A DNA stretch of 64,000 bases from CAVQKZ01 sp963837325 (GTDB taxonomy: Bacteria; Actinomycetota; Actinomycetes; Mycobacteriales; Jatrophihabitantaceae): positions 496,001-560,000 of the forward strand of contig CAWIMV010000002.1 in assembly GCA_963837325.1 (NCBI GenBank), written 5' to 3'. The notes under the pieces are model-generated. The model ran no database searches. It was given only the letters and a program-made list of their open reading frames with translations, and was not told where the DNA came from. How positions within the stretch are numbered: position 1 is the first letter of the stretch; the number at the start of each line of letters is the position of its first letter. The translations under genes were made by a program, and so were the position numbers. Below are positions 31,812 through 41,169 of this stretch, piece after piece.

Positions 31812-34800
31812 ATGACCGACACCCGTCCGGGTACGGAGAACGACACCGCGACCAGCGTCGACCCTGACGTCTTCGCGCGGCGCTACCTCGCGCATGCCGC
31901 GAGCCAGCTGCCGTCGCGGACGGGCAGCGCGCTGGCGACGATGGCCCGCGCGCAGCTGGCCTTCGGCGCCGTGCGTCGGCTGGGCGAGATCCGGCTGCGC
32001 GTCGACGACATGAGCGCTGAGACGACCGCGATCGACGTCGTCCTCGACGACGCGCCCTACCTCGTCGACTCCGTGCGGGCCGAACTCGAGCGCCGCGGCA
32101 AGCCGATCGTGCGGATCCTGCACCCGCAGATCGTCGTGGCCCGCGACGCCAGCGGCCGGCTCACGCACGTGTTCGACATCGACGACAACGCCGACGTGCC
32201 CGAGGGGGCCATAGTCGAATCGTGGATGCACATCGAGGTTGACGCCGTCGACCGGGGCGAGCACGAACAACTCGGTGAGCACGTCCGGATGGTTCTCGCC
32301 GACGTCCAGCACGCGGTGGCCGACGCGCCCTCGATGTACGCCCTCATCCGTCGCCTGGCCGACGAGCTGGCCAGCGATCCGGGCGAGTTCGACCGCGAGA
32401 CCAGCGAAGAGGCGGGCGATCTGCTGCGTTGGCTGGCCGACGGCAACTACATGATCCTGGGCCACGCCGCGTACTCGGCCAACGACCTGGCCAGCCCGGT
32501 GACGCGCGATCACGACGCCGAAGGCGTGCTGCGTGGCGCCGCCCGGATCTCGCCGCTGGAACTGCTGCCGGCTTATCGCAGCGGCGCACCGATCGTGATC
32601 TTCAAGTCGCCGTTGGTGTCGACCGTGCGGCGCTCGGTGCGTTACGACTGCGTCACGGTGGTCACGCCCGCCACTGGTAACGCGGCCCAGGTGATTCACG
32701 TGTTCCTGGGCCTGATCACCAACGCAGAGGACGGCACGGTCGGACGCGTGCCGGTGGTGCGCCGGCGGATCGCCGAGATCCTGCTGCGTTCCGGTGTGCG
32801 GGCCGACAGCCACAGCGGCCGTCGCCTGCTCGCGGCGATCCGCACGCTGCCGCGCGACGAGTTGCTCGAAGCCCCCACTAGTGACCTGCTACGGCTGGCC
32901 CAGCTCGTGGTCGACCGGGCCGAACATCGCAGCGTCGGCGTCTTCGGCCGGATCCACCTCAACCGCGACTTCGTCAGCGTGCTGGTCTACTTCCCGGCCG
33001 ACCGGTTCGGTCCGGAGACCCGGCGCCGCGTCGTGGACGTGATCAACCAGCACTGGCCGGGCGAGATCATCGGCCGCGACGATCGCATCGTCGAACTGAA
33101 CCTGGCCCGCATGCAGTTCCTGATTGCGGTGCGCCCAGGCACCGCGCCGCCTTCGCCCGACCGGCCCACCGTCGAGCACGAGGTGGCCACGGTAACCAGG
33201 CGGTTCACCGATGATCTGTCCGACCTGCTCGGGCTCAGCCTCGGCGACGAGACCGGCCGTCGGCTGGCCCGCAGGTACGCCTCCGCATTGCCGGAGGCGT
33301 ACAAGGAAGACTTCTCGGCGGCCACGGCGGCCCGCGACATAGCGCGTCTGGAGGAACTCCCGCCCGACGACGGCCTCGGGTTCGAGCTCTACACGCCCGA
33401 CCCAGATGACGACGCCGACCGCAGGCTGAAGGTGTTCCGCACCGGCCAGTCGGTCTCCCTTGCCCGGGCCCTGCCCATCTTCACCCAGATGGGAATCGAA
33501 GTCCTCGACGAGCGGCCCTACCAGATCGAGCTGCCCGAGACGCCCGACGTCTGGATCTACGACTTCGGGCTGCATTTGCCGCCCGCGGTGGATTTCGACG
33601 ACGTGCGGGCGGGCAACGTCGTCGACGCGCTGGCTCTGTTGTGGCGTGAGCGCATCGAGCAGGACGGCTTCAACGCACTGGTGGTTCGGACCGGGCTGAC
33701 GTGGTGGCAGGCCAATGTGTTGCGGGCCTACGCGAAATACCTGCGCCAGGCCGGCACCACCTTCAGCCAGGGCTACATCGAGCGGGCGTTGGTCGACAAC
33801 GCCGCGATCGCGACGGCTCTCGTCGAGTTGTTCGAGTCGCGCTTCGATCCGGCGCGAGCCGGCGAGCCGCCACTGGCGAACGGCGAGATCAGCTTGGTCG
33901 ACAAGATCGAAGCCCAGCTCGCGGCCGTGGCCAGCCTCGATCAGGACCGCATCCTGCGGGCGCTGCTCGGCCTCGTCGGTGCGACGTTGCGCACCAACGC
34001 GTACCGCACGGATGTCGAGGGCAACCGGCGTACGGCGTTCGCCATCAAGCTGGACCCCCGGTTGATCGCCGATCTGCCCGAACCTCGGCCGCGCTTCGAG
34101 ATCTGGGTGTACTCGCCACGGGTCGAGGGTGTGCACCTGCGCTTCGGCGCGGTCGCACGGGGCGGGCTGCGCTGGTCGGACCGCCTCGAGGACTTCCGCA
34201 CCGAGATTCTCGGCCTGGTCAAGGCGCAGATGGTGAAGAACGCCGTCATCGTGCCCACTGGGGCGAAGGGCGGTTTCGTCGCCAAGCAGCTGCCGGATCC
34301 CGCGGTTGACCGGGAGGCTTGGCTGGCTGAAGGCATCGCGTGCTACCGGGTCTTCATCTCGTGCCTGCTCGACCTCACCGACAACTACGTCACCGGTGCC
34401 GACGGGGTGCAGCGCATCGCCGTGCCACCGCAGACCCGTCGTTACGACGCCGACGACCCGTACCTCGTGGTCGCCGCAGACAAGGGCACCGCCAAGTTCA
34501 GCGACATCGCCAATGACATTGCCGGCGAGTACGGATTCTGGTTGGGCGACGCGTTCGCCTCGGGCGGTTCCGTCGGCTACGACCACAAGGCGATGGGCAT
34601 TACCGCGCGCGGCGCATGGGAGTCGGTGCGCTACCACTTCCGCGAACTGGCCCTGGACACGCAGGCGCAGGACTTCACCGCGGTCGGCATCGGAGACATG
34701 TCCGGGGATGTGTTCGGCAACGGGATGCTGCTGTCGGAGCACATCCGGCTGGTCGCCGCGTTCGACCACCGCCACGTGTTCCTCGACCCAAACCCGCAGG

Positions 34801-36575
34801 CGGCGATCAGCTACGCCGAGCGCAGGCGGATGTTCGACCTGCCGCGCTCGTCGTGGGCCGACTACGACGCCACCCTGTTGTCGGCCGGCGGCGGCGTCTA
34901 TCCGCGCACGGTGAAGTCGATCCCGATCAGCTCGCAGGTCCGGGCCGCGCTCGGGATTCCGGAAGGCACCGAGCGGCTGACGCCCACCGAGCTGATCCAC
35001 GCGATCCTGATCGCGCCGGTCGACCTGCTCTGGAACGGCGGAATCGGGACCTACGTCAAGGCCTCGACCGAGGCGCATCTCGCGGCCGGCGACAAGGCCA
35101 ACGACGCCGTCCGCGCCGACGGTCTCGAACTGCGTGCGCGGGTCGTGGGCGAGGGCGGCAACCTCGGCTTCACCCAGCTCGGACGAGTCGAGTACGCCCG
35201 CAACGGCGGGCGGATCAACACCGACGCGATCGACAACTCGGCCGGCGTGGACACCTCCGATCACGAGGTCAATCTGAAGATCCTGCTCGACCGCTCGGTC
35301 GCGGCCGGCGCGATCACCTCAGCGGAACGCAACGAACTTCTCGCCTCGGTGACCGAGGACGTCGCCGCCCTGGTGCTCCGTGACAACTACGAGCAGAACG
35401 TGTTGCTGGGCATGGCCCGCAAGCTGAGTCCGGCGCTGGTCAGCGTGCACCAGCGGTTCATGCAGGCGCTGGAGAAGTCGGGTGAGCTCGACCGCAGCAT
35501 CGAGTGCCTGCCTTCGGACAAGGAGATTGCCCAGCGCGAGTCCGAAGGTGTCGGCTTGTTCTCCCCCGAGAACGCCGTCCTGGCCGCCTACTCGAAGATG
35601 ACGCTCACGCAGCACATTGAAGACTCCACGCTGCCCGACGAGCCGTGGTTCCAACGCGCCCTCGCCGCTTACTTCCCGAAGTCGATCGCTACGCGCTTCG
35701 CCGCTGACCTCGGCAACCACCCGCTGCACCGCGAGATCATCACCACCGTCGTCGTCAACGACATGATCAACCGCAGCGGTACGACGTTCGTGCACCGCGC
35801 GGTCGAAGAGACCGGCTCGGACATTGCCGAGATCACCCGCGCCTACAGCATCGTGCGCGAGGTGTTCGACCTGCCGGCACTGTGGGCCGATATCGAGGCG
35901 CTCGACAACGCGGTGCCCACCGACGCCCAGAACGCGGGCTACCAGGAGATCCGCCGGCTCATCGACCGGGCGACCCGCTGGCTGGTCGACGTACGCTTCC
36001 CGCTTACCGACGTCTCGGCCGAGATCGAGCGGTTCGGGCCGACGGTGCGGGCCATGAGCGCGCGCATCACCGGCCTGCTCCGCGGCGCGGAGTTGACCAA
36101 CCTCTACGACGAGGTCGACCGGCTGGTGGGCCTCGGCTTGCCGCGCGAGCTCGCGTTGCGGCTGGGCGAACTGCTCAACGCCTTCCTACTGCTCGACGTG
36201 ATCGAGATCGCGAACGCCAGCGAGCACTCGGCCGAGGAGATCGCCGAGCTGCACTTCGCGTTGTCGGCCCAGTTCAGCGTCGACGACCTGCTCACCGCCA
36301 TCACCCGACTGCCGCGCGACGACCGCTGGTCGACGTTGGCGCGGGCGGCCGTGCGCCACGACGTGTATGCCGCCTTGTCGTCGATCACGTCGGCGGTACT
36401 GCACAGCACCGACGACTCGTTGCCCGGCGAAGCCCGGATTGCGGCGTGGATGAAGGCGAATCAGGAGCGGGTGGAGCGGGCCCGGGCGACCGTGCAGGCG
36501 GCATTGGCCCGCGACGTGGTCGATCTCGCCACGCTCTCGGTGGCCCTGCGAGTGATGCGGGGCTTGCCGGCCTGA
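31812..36575 (+). CDS. gdh: Large NAD-specific glutamate dehydrogenase (180-kDa type)
   Basis: A 1587-aa enzyme of the Bac_GDH (L-180) class, which deaminates glutamate to 2-oxoglutarate with NAD+ and mainly serves catabolism. The N-terminal ~550 residues carry ACT-like regulatory modules (IDVVLDDAPYLVDSVRAELE). The central helical domain leads into the catalytic dehydrogenase core at about 700-1200, with VPTGAKGGFVAKQLP, the ADKGTAKFSDIAN stretch and ASGGSVGYDHKAMGITARGA. A C-terminal helical domain completes the fold. In mycobacteria the orthologue is controlled by GarA, a FHA protein and PknB/PknG substrate; no garA is seen here. ATG at 31812 is preceded by GAGGTGA. Confidence 0.96.
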   Translation: MTDTRPGTENDTATSVDPDVFARRYLAHAASQLPSRTGSALATMARAQLAFGAVRRLGEIRLRVDDMSAETTAIDVVLDDAPYLVDSVRAELERRGKPIVRILHPQIVVARDASGRLTHVFDIDDNADVPEGAIVESWMHIEVDAVDRGEHEQLGEHVRMVLADVQHAVADAPSMYALIRRLADELASDPGEFDRETSEEAGDLLRWLADGNYMILGHAAYSANDLASPVTRDHDAEGVLRGAARISPLELLPAYRSGAPIVIFKSPLVSTVRRSVRYDCVTVVTPATGNAAQVIHVFLGLITNAEDGTVGRVPVVRRRIAEILLRSGVRADSHSGRRLLAAIRTLPRDELLEAPTSDLLRLAQLVVDRAEHRSVGVFGRIHLNRDFVSVLVYFPADRFGPETRRRVVDVINQHWPGEIIGRDDRIVELNLARMQFLIAVRPGTAPPSPDRPTVEHEVATVTRRFTDDLSDLLGLSLGDETGRRLARRYASALPEAYKEDFSAATAARDIARLEELPPDDGLGFELYTPDPDDDADRRLKVFRTGQSVSLARALPIFTQMGIEVLDERPYQIELPETPDVWIYDFGLHLPPAVDFDDVRAGNVVDALALLWRERIEQDGFNALVVRTGLTWWQANVLRAYAKYLRQAGTTFSQGYIERALVDNAAIATALVELFESRFDPARAGEPPLANGEISLVDKIEAQLAAVASLDQDRILRALLGLVGATLRTNAYRTDVEGNRRTAFAIKLDPRLIADLPEPRPRFEIWVYSPRVEGVHLRFGAVARGGLRWSDRLEDFRTEILGLVKAQMVKNAVIVPTGAKGGFVAKQLPDPAVDREAWLAEGIACYRVFISCLLDLTDNYVTGADGVQRIAVPPQTRRYDADDPYLVVAADKGTAKFSDIANDIAGEYGFWLGDAFASGGSVGYDHKAMGITARGAWESVRYHFRELALDTQAQDFTAVGIGDMSGDVFGNGMLLSEHIRLVAAFDHRHVFLDPNPQAAISYAERRRMFDLPRSSWADYDATLLSAGGGVYPRTVKSIPISSQVRAALGIPEGTERLTPTELIHAILIAPVDLLWNGGIGTYVKASTEAHLAAGDKANDAVRADGLELRARVVGEGGNLGFTQLGRVEYARNGGRINTDAIDNSAGVDTSDHEVNLKILLDRSVAAGAITSAERNELLASVTEDVAALVLRDNYEQNVLLGMARKLSPALVSVHQRFMQALEKSGELDRSIECLPSDKEIAQRESEGVGLFSPENAVLAAYSKMTLTQHIEDSTLPDEPWFQRALAAYFPKSIATRFAADLGNHPLHREIITTVVVNDMINRSGTTFVHRAVEETGSDIAEITRAYSIVREVFDLPALWADIEALDNAVPTDAQNAGYQEIRRLIDRATRWLVDVRFPLTDVSAEIERFGPTVRAMSARITGLLRGAELTNLYDEVDRLVGLGLPRELALRLGELLNAFLLLDVIEIANASEHSAEEIAELHFALSAQFSVDDLLTAITRLPRDDRWSTLARAAVRHDVYAALSSITSAVLHSTDDSLPGEARIAAWMKANQERVERARATVQAALARDVVDLATLSVALRVMRGLPA

Positions 36576-36590
36576 CCGGCCAGCGCAGGT

Positions 36591-36989
36591 CTACCGGGCG
36601 GGCTGGTGGACCGGGACATGGGCCCAGACCCGCTTGCCCGGCCCGTCGCGCTCGACGCCCCAGTCGTCGGATACCGCGTCGACGATGCGCAGCCCTCGAC
36701 CGTCGGGTCGGTCGACGCCGCTGGTACGGACGACCGGCGGCTCCTGGCTGGGGTCGCCCACGCACACCCGGACTCCTGAGGCGTCGACGTCCCAACTGAC
36801 ATCGAGGGTGCCCTGTTGGGTCGCGGTGGTGTGCCGCACGGCATTGCCGACAAGTTCGCTGGCGACGAGCACCACGTCCTCAATGGCGTCGTCGGGCAGG
36901 TTGTAGGCATCCAGATCGCAGGCCAACTCGCGCCGGACCAGGGCAGCACTCGCCGGGTCGTGGCGCACGAGCAGAGCGCCCACAGTCAC
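36591..36989 (-). CDS. Anti-sigma-factor-type ATP-binding protein (RsbW/SpoIIAB-like)
   Basis: A 132-aa HATPase_c_2 (GHKL) protein: N-box VLVASELVGNAVRHT with the Mg-binding Asn, then the G1 loop VRVCVGDPSQ and the G2-like GRGLRIVDAVSDDWG. Such stand-alone ATPases bind and phosphorylate anti-anti-sigma factors or hold sigma factors in Streptomyces-like bacteria. Conserved catalytic residues are present, so kinase activity is plausible. The start is GTG at 36989, six bases after a GGGAG. No partner sigma factor or antagonist lies next to it. Confidence 0.85.
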   Translation of the reverse strand: MTVGALLVRHDPASAALVRRELACDLDAYNLPDDAIEDVVLVASELVGNAVRHTTATQQGTLDVSWDVDASGVRVCVGDPSQEPPVVRTSGVDRPDGRGLRIVDAVSDDWGVERDGPGKRVWAHVPVHQPAR

Positions 36990-37112
36990 CCACTGCTCCC
37001 TTCGACGGTGCCTCAGGTGAGGCGGTACTCGCGCGTGAGTCGGTGCCTCAATTGCAGGGTGCCCGGCTTGCCGGGGTTCGAAACACGGCGTCGCCCAGCG
37101 TCGGGTGCGCAA

Positions 37113-38033
37113 TCAGCCCGCTGCGGGGACCAGCCCGATGACCTCGTCCGGCCGGTTGGTGATGATCGTGTCGACGCCGATATCGAGCACGAACCGCACG
37201 TCGTCGGGCTCGTCAACGGTCCAGACGAAGACGCGGTGCCCGCGCGCGTGGGCCCGCTCGACGTAACCGGGGTCGCCGCGCACGACGCGCAGGCTCGGGC
37301 CGGCGATCGGCACCCCGGCCGGCAACATGCCTTCACGCCGGATCGGCAACACCCGGTCGAGCAGTAGCACGGTGGGCACGTCCGGTGCGAGCAGCTTGAC
37401 CCGGCGCAGCGCGGTCGGGGCGAAGCTCATGACGATGGCCCGGTTCTCCGGGTCGGCGGGATGGCGCAGCGTCGGCTCGGCACCGGGATCGCCGGCCCAG
37501 CCGAACCGGGCGAGCAGCTGCACCAGTTCCTGCTCGACCAGACCCTGGTATCGCGTCGGGTGCTTGGTCTCGATGAGCACTCGCACCGGCCGTGAGGCGT
37601 CGTGTACCAGTTGCAGCAACCGCTCCAGCGTGAGCACTCCGCCGCCGTGTTCGACCCGGTCAGGGACGACGCCGGCCAGGTAGGGCGAGTCAGTAAGCAA
37701 CTGGTCGGCCGACGCAGGTAGCTCGGTGTGCCACGACGAGAAGTTCAGTGAATTGAGGCCCTTCAGGTCGAGTTCGCTGACCAGGCCCTGCCCGTCGGAC
37801 GTGCGGTTGACCGTGCGGTCGTGGACGCAGACCAGGTGGCCGTCGCGGGTCATGCGGACGTCGCACTCCAACGCGTCGGCCCCGGACTCGACGGCGGCGA
37901 CGTAGGCGTCCAGGGTGTGCTCGGCGACGCCGGAGGAGGCGCCGCGATGGGCGACGACCATCGGCCGGACAGGTGGCTCCACCGCAACGCGGTGCGAGCG
38001 GGGTCTCACCTGTCCATCGTCGCGCGTCGGCAC
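37113..38033 (-). CDS. Glycerophosphodiester phosphodiesterase
   Basis: A 306-aa TIM-barrel GDPD. The N-terminal catalytic HRGAS with general acid/base His, the metal Glu/Asp in GADALECDVRMTRDG, the second His in HDRTVNRTSDG, ETKHP, and the late VFVWTVDEPDDV are all in order. It hydrolyses glycerophosphodiesters to glycerol-3-phosphate and an alcohol. It has no signal peptide and is probably cytoplasmic. The first ~20 residues look disordered; GTG at 38033 is used, and an ATG at residue 25 (MVVAHRG) is an alternative. Confidence 0.92.
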   Translation of the reverse strand: MPTRDDGQVRPRSHRVAVEPPVRPMVVAHRGASSGVAEHTLDAYVAAVESGADALECDVRMTRDGHLVCVHDRTVNRTSDGQGLVSELDLKGLNSLNFSSWHTELPASADQLLTDSPYLAGVVPDRVEHGGGVLTLERLLQLVHDASRPVRVLIETKHPTRYQGLVEQELVQLLARFGWAGDPGAEPTLRHPADPENRAIVMSFAPTALRRVKLLAPDVPTVLLLDRVLPIRREGMLPAGVPIAGPSLRVVRGDPGYVERAHARGHRVFVWTVDEPDDVRFVLDIGVDTIITNRPDEVIGLVPAAG

Positions 38034-38073
38034 CGGCTATGGGGGCTAACGAGCGGAACGTTTGCCATCCCGT

Positions 38074-38127
38074 CCCCGATTGTGCAACTCCTGGCCGTCT
38101 GAGGGCGCCCAAAGTTGCACAATCGCG
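38074..38127. repeat. Palindromic repeat family B, copy 2
   Basis: CCCCGATTGTGCAACTCCTG faces AAAGTTGCACAATCG; the left flank CCGT also matches copy 1 at 29105-29160. It lies between the glycerophosphodiesterase start and the rhodanese stop, in non-coding DNA. Confidence 0.8.
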
Positions 38128-38131
38128 CGGA

Positions 38132-38476
38132 TCAGGCCACCTGGGGCGCTCGCCCGTCGTCCGTGGTCAGCGGTCGGCCGGCCGCGGCCCAGGCCAGCAC
38201 GCCGCCGTCGAGATTGACCGCGTCGAAGCCGTTGTCGTTGAGCCAGGCGGTCACGTGCGCCGACCGACTGCCGACCTTGCACACCACGACGATCGCGCGC
38301 TCGGGCACGATCTCCCCCGGGCCGTATTTGAGGCGGGCCGGGATTTCACTCATCGGCACGTGGATCGCGCCTTCGATATGCCCGGCTTCCCACTCCTCGT
38401 CTTCGCGGCAGTCGAGCAATAGGGCCTCTGCTGGGATCTGGTCAACGGCAACGGTGGGAACTTCGGACGCAGTCAC
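38132..38476 (-). CDS. Single-domain rhodanese-like sulfurtransferase
   Basis: A 114-aa rhodanese (GlpE-like): LLLDCREDEEWEAGHIEGA at the N-terminus, substrate-loop Cys in VVVCKVGSRSAHV (active-site loop CKVGSRS), and DAVNLDGGVLAWA at the end. It is a cytoplasmic carrier of persulfide sulfur or a thiosulfate sulfurtransferase. It follows the DNA-glycosylase gene by nine bases and is probably co-transcribed with it. Confidence 0.9.
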   Translation of the reverse strand: MTASEVPTVAVDQIPAEALLLDCREDEEWEAGHIEGAIHVPMSEIPARLKYGPGEIVPERAIVVVCKVGSRSAHVTAWLNDNGFDAVNLDGGVLAWAAAGRPLTTDDGRAPQVA

Positions 38477-38485
38477 CAGGTGATC

Positions 38486-39358
38486 CTATTTGAGCAACTT
38501 CGACAGCCGCCGGTCCGCGAGTTCGCGGCCCTCCGTCTGGCAGGTCGGGCAGTACTGGAATGAGCGATCGGCAAAGGACACCTCGCGCACGGTGTCGCCG
38601 CACACCGGGCAGGGCAGCCCGGCCCGACCGTGAACCTGCATGCCGCTGCGCTTCTCGCCCTTGAGCGTTGCGGCCTTCTGGCCGACGGAGCGCGTGATGG
38701 CATCGTTCAGTTCGGACTGGATGGCGCCATGCAATGCGGCCACTTCGCCATCGGTGAGCTTGGCCGCGATCTTGAAGGGCGACAGCCGCGCAGTGTGCAG
38801 GATCTCGTCGGAGTAGGCGTTGCCGATACCGGCCAGGACGGTCTGATCGGTCAGCGCGCGTTTGAGCTGGGCGCGTTGCCCGCTCAGCAACTCGCCGAGT
38901 TGGGTTGCGGTCACGGTCAGCGCGTCCGGGCCGAGTCGGGCGATACCCGGTACCTCGAGCGGGTTGCGAACCAGATAGACGGCCAGCCGCTTCTGCGTCC
39001 CGGCCTCGGTGAGATCGAAGCCGCTCACCGGCCCGTCCGGAAACTCGGGCGCGAGATGCAGCCGGAGCGCAAGCGGGCCGCGGCCGAGTTTCGGCGGGGC
39101 CGGCGGCAGGGAGTCGCGCCACTGCAGCCAGCCGCCCCGGGACAGGTGGGTGATCAGGTGCAGGCCGTCGACGTCGATGTCGATGAATTTGCCGTGCCGC
39201 GTGACGTCGGTGACCAGAGCGCCGTTGAGCGCGCTGAGCGGGGGGTCGAACGTCTTGACGGCGCTGAATGCGGCGACGTCGGCGCGCACGATGGCCCGCC
39301 CGACCGCACGCTCACGCAGGAACGCGGCGAGGGCCTCGACCTCAGGTAATTCCGGCAC
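38486..39358 (-). CDS. Fpg/Nei-family DNA glycosylase
   Basis: A 290-aa bifunctional base-excision enzyme. The N-terminal MPELPEVEAL carries catalytic Pro2 (after Met removal) and Glu3, with the beta-lyase Lys in RHGKFIDID. The H2TH region includes LAGIGNAYSDEILH. The C-terminal zinc finger is CPVCGDTVREV...YCPTCQTEGRELADR with four cysteines. It should excise oxidised pyrimidines or purines and nick the abasic site. Its exact substrate (Fpg versus Nei2-like) is open. ATG at 39358 fixes the essential N-terminal proline. Confidence 0.93.
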   Translation of the reverse strand: MPELPEVEALAAFLRERAVGRAIVRADVAAFSAVKTFDPPLSALNGALVTDVTRHGKFIDIDVDGLHLITHLSRGGWLQWRDSLPPAPPKLGRGPLALRLHLAPEFPDGPVSGFDLTEAGTQKRLAVYLVRNPLEVPGIARLGPDALTVTATQLGELLSGQRAQLKRALTDQTVLAGIGNAYSDEILHTARLSPFKIAAKLTDGEVAALHGAIQSELNDAITRSVGQKAATLKGEKRSGMQVHGRAGLPCPVCGDTVREVSFADRSFQYCPTCQTEGRELADRRLSKLLK

Positions 39359-39437
39359 GAGTCCAGCGTACGGAGTGCCGGCAATCGCGGCCGCCGCTTG
39401 GCCTCCACCCGCATCGGCTCGCCGAGAGCAGAGATGT

Positions 39438-40058
39438 CTAGTGCTCCCCCTGCTGCCCGCCTGGCGTGCTCGCCGTCTCCGGGGGACCCTCGAGGCACCG
39501 GAGGCGCAGCAGGATCACCCCGCTCGGAAACGACCTCGGCGACTCGACCGGTTCGAACCGGGCGGCGGCCGCGCCTTCCGGGAAGAGCTTCTTGCCCTTC
39601 CCCAGCACAACCGGATGCACCCAGAGGTTCACCTGGTCGACCAGGCCCGCGCGGAACAGGGTCTGCAGGAGGTTTGCGCTGCCCCAGGTGTGGATCTGCT
39701 CGTGCCGTTCGCGTAGCTCACGAACCTCCGCAGCCACGTCGGTGACCTGGGTGCTGGACTCCCAGGACAGTTCCGGCGTGCCGCGGGACGCGACGTACTT
39801 GGGGATGCGGTCAAACGTCCGGCCGATCTCGTCGGGCTGACCGGGCCAGAAATTGCGGAAGATGTCGTAGGTCGTTCGGCCCAGCAGTAGCGCGTCGGAT
39901 GCCCGCACATCCGCGTTCACCTGCTCGGTGGACTCCGACTCCCAAAACGGGCGTTCCCAGCCGGCGTACTCGTAGTCCGCGTCTTGCTCCGTCGGTCCAC
40001 CGTTGGCCTGGATGACGCCGTCGATGGTGATGTTCATGTTGGCATACAACTGACCCAT
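39438..40058 (-). CDS. Dihydrofolate-reductase-like (RibD C-terminal family) protein
   Basis: A 206-aa RibD_C/DHFR-fold reductase: NMNITIDGVIQANGGPTEQD at the start, DALLLGRTTYDIFRNFWPGQ in the middle, and WGSANLLQTLFRAGLVDQVN followed by HPVVLGKGKKLFPEG. Proteins of this group use NADPH, but mostly of unknown substrate. The start is ATG at 40058. The end after residue 190 is Pro/Gly-rich. Nothing conserved is next to it, so no pathway can be named. Confidence 0.85.
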   Translation of the reverse strand: MGQLYANMNITIDGVIQANGGPTEQDADYEYAGWERPFWESESTEQVNADVRASDALLLGRTTYDIFRNFWPGQPDEIGRTFDRIPKYVASRGTPELSWESSTQVTDVAAEVRELRERHEQIHTWGSANLLQTLFRAGLVDQVNLWVHPVVLGKGKKLFPEGAAAARFEPVESPRSFPSGVILLRLRCLEGPPETASTPGGQQGEH

Positions 40059-40181
40059 TGCGCCATCTCCTCATCGTGCTCGTTGTATCGACTCGTTGCT
40101 CTAGCCGTCTTTTCTTGGTGGTCGTGCGAGCGTCGCAGGCCGCCCGAGCCGACACCAGCAGATCCACCGGCGCTGGCCAGA

Positions 40182-40402
40182 TTTCCGGGTTGCCCGTTGG
40201 TCGACCTCGCCCGCGTCACAACCGCGCTCGCGCTTGCAAATCGCTTGGGTGCCGACCCGCGTACCAGGTGGTGCTGGCAAGCGTCACCGGTGGCCCAATG
40301 CAATGCGAGACCGGGCTCGTCTTGCAGGCCCAGTCCCGGCTAGACCAGATACCGCGCGTCGACACCGTGATCGTGTCAGGCGGTTGGGGTCATCAGGCAG
40401 GG
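40182..40402 (+). pseudogene. Relic of a GlxA-type (DJ-1/PfpI - AraC) regulator
   Basis: The 388-bp gap between the DHFR-like gene and msrA contains decayed coding sequence. FPGCPLVDLARVTTALALAN and RLGADPR are read in one frame and continue, after a shift near 40255-40265, in another frame as YQVVLASVTGGPMQCETGLV and RLDQIPRVDTVIVSGGWGHQ. This order is the N-terminal DJ-1/PfpI domain of GlxA family AraC regulators. Everything past the first ~75 residues, including the helix-turn-helix, is missing; a possible RRxxRR-type remnant runs to about 40440 in another frame. It is truncated by the 3' end of msrA. Confidence 0.65.
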
Positions 40403-40446
40403 AGTGTCGAGTCTGAGGGATGTGCCGCGGCGGCCGAAGGGTCGGC

Positions 40447-41106
40447 TCAGGCCTGCGCCTCGAGTGCCTCGGCCGGGAACGGCAGGCCGGTCGTGCTGTG
40501 ACAGCGGTAGCCGTTCGGGTTCTTGGCCAGATACTGCTGGTGGTAGCCCTCGGCGTAGTAGTACGGGCCGGCGGGCGCGATCTCGGTGGTCGCCCGCCCG
40601 TACCCTGCCGCCTCGAGCTTGGCCGAGTACGCAGCTTTGGCCGCCTCGGCGAGTTCGCGCTGCTCGTCAATGGTGTAGTAGATCGCCGAGCGGTACTGCG
40701 TGCCGATGTCGTTACCCTGCCGCATGCCCTGCGTGGGGTCGTGAGTTTCGAAGAAGATCTGCAGTAACTTGGCGAAACTGACGAGCGCCGGGTCGTACAC
40801 GACGAGGACGGCTTCGGTGTGCCCGGTCAGGCCGGAGCAGACTTCCTCGTAGCTGGGATGGTCGGTCAGGCCGCCGGCGTAGACGACCGCCGTCGTCCAC
40901 ACGCCTTCGGTCTGCCAGAAGATCTCCTCGGTGCCCCAGAAACAACCCGAGCCGAACAGCACCGTCTGCGTCCCCTCGGGGAACGGCGGTGCGATCGGGC
41001 GGCCGTTGACGTGGTGCGTGGCCGGAACCTCGTACTCGTAGTGATCGCGGCCGTGGAGCGCCTGCTCCGGGCTGACGAGCTCGGTCTTGTGCCGGGAGAA
41101 CAACAT
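40447..41106 (-). CDS. msrA: Peptide methionine sulfoxide reductase MsrA
   Basis: A 219-aa enzyme reducing methionine-S-sulfoxide in proteins. The catalytic cysteine is in FGSGCFWGTEEIFW (about 51-64), followed by VVYAGGLTDHPSYEEVCSGLTGHTEAV and the TQGMRQGNDIGTQYRSAIY hallmark. The resolving cysteine is probably in PNGYRCHSTTG near the end. It protects against oxidative damage in the cytoplasm. ATG at 41106 is preceded by a TAACCT six bases away, so it is probably leaderless. Confidence 0.95.
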   Translation of the reverse strand: MLFSRHKTELVSPEQALHGRDHYEYEVPATHHVNGRPIAPPFPEGTQTVLFGSGCFWGTEEIFWQTEGVWTTAVVYAGGLTDHPSYEEVCSGLTGHTEAVLVVYDPALVSFAKLLQIFFETHDPTQGMRQGNDIGTQYRSAIYYTIDEQRELAEAAKAAYSAKLEAAGYGRATTEIAPAGPYYYAEGYHQQYLAKNPNGYRCHSTTGLPFPAEALEAQA

Positions 41107-41112
41107 GGTTTC

Positions 41113-41118
41113 AGGTTA
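41113..41118 (-). promoter_or_regulatory. Leaderless -10 element (TAACCT) for msrA
   Basis: On the minus strand TAACCT is followed by six bases and the msrA ATG. The same hexamer with the same spacing occurs on the other strand for the divergent gene, making a mirror pair of leaderless promoters in one 75-bp gap. Confidence 0.5.
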
Positions 41119-41169
41119 CGAGCGGGAAAGCCCGCCCGCCATCGTCACACGGGCCCGGTCCCGAGGACG

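Noticed and set aside
31629..32813. N-terminal extension of malic enzyme by about 395 residues
   Set aside because: The extension is antisense to glutamate dehydrogenase and has no domain; the ACT domain begins just after 31628.
32889..35264. A 791-codon minus-strand open frame within glutamate dehydrogenase
   Set aside because: Antisense shadow of a confirmed gene with abnormal amino-acid composition.
40058..40501. A 147-codon plus-strand ORF taken as an intact gene
   Set aside because: Only its middle part matches a GlxA-like domain, entered by a frameshift, and its end overlaps msrA antisense; treated as a pseudogene.
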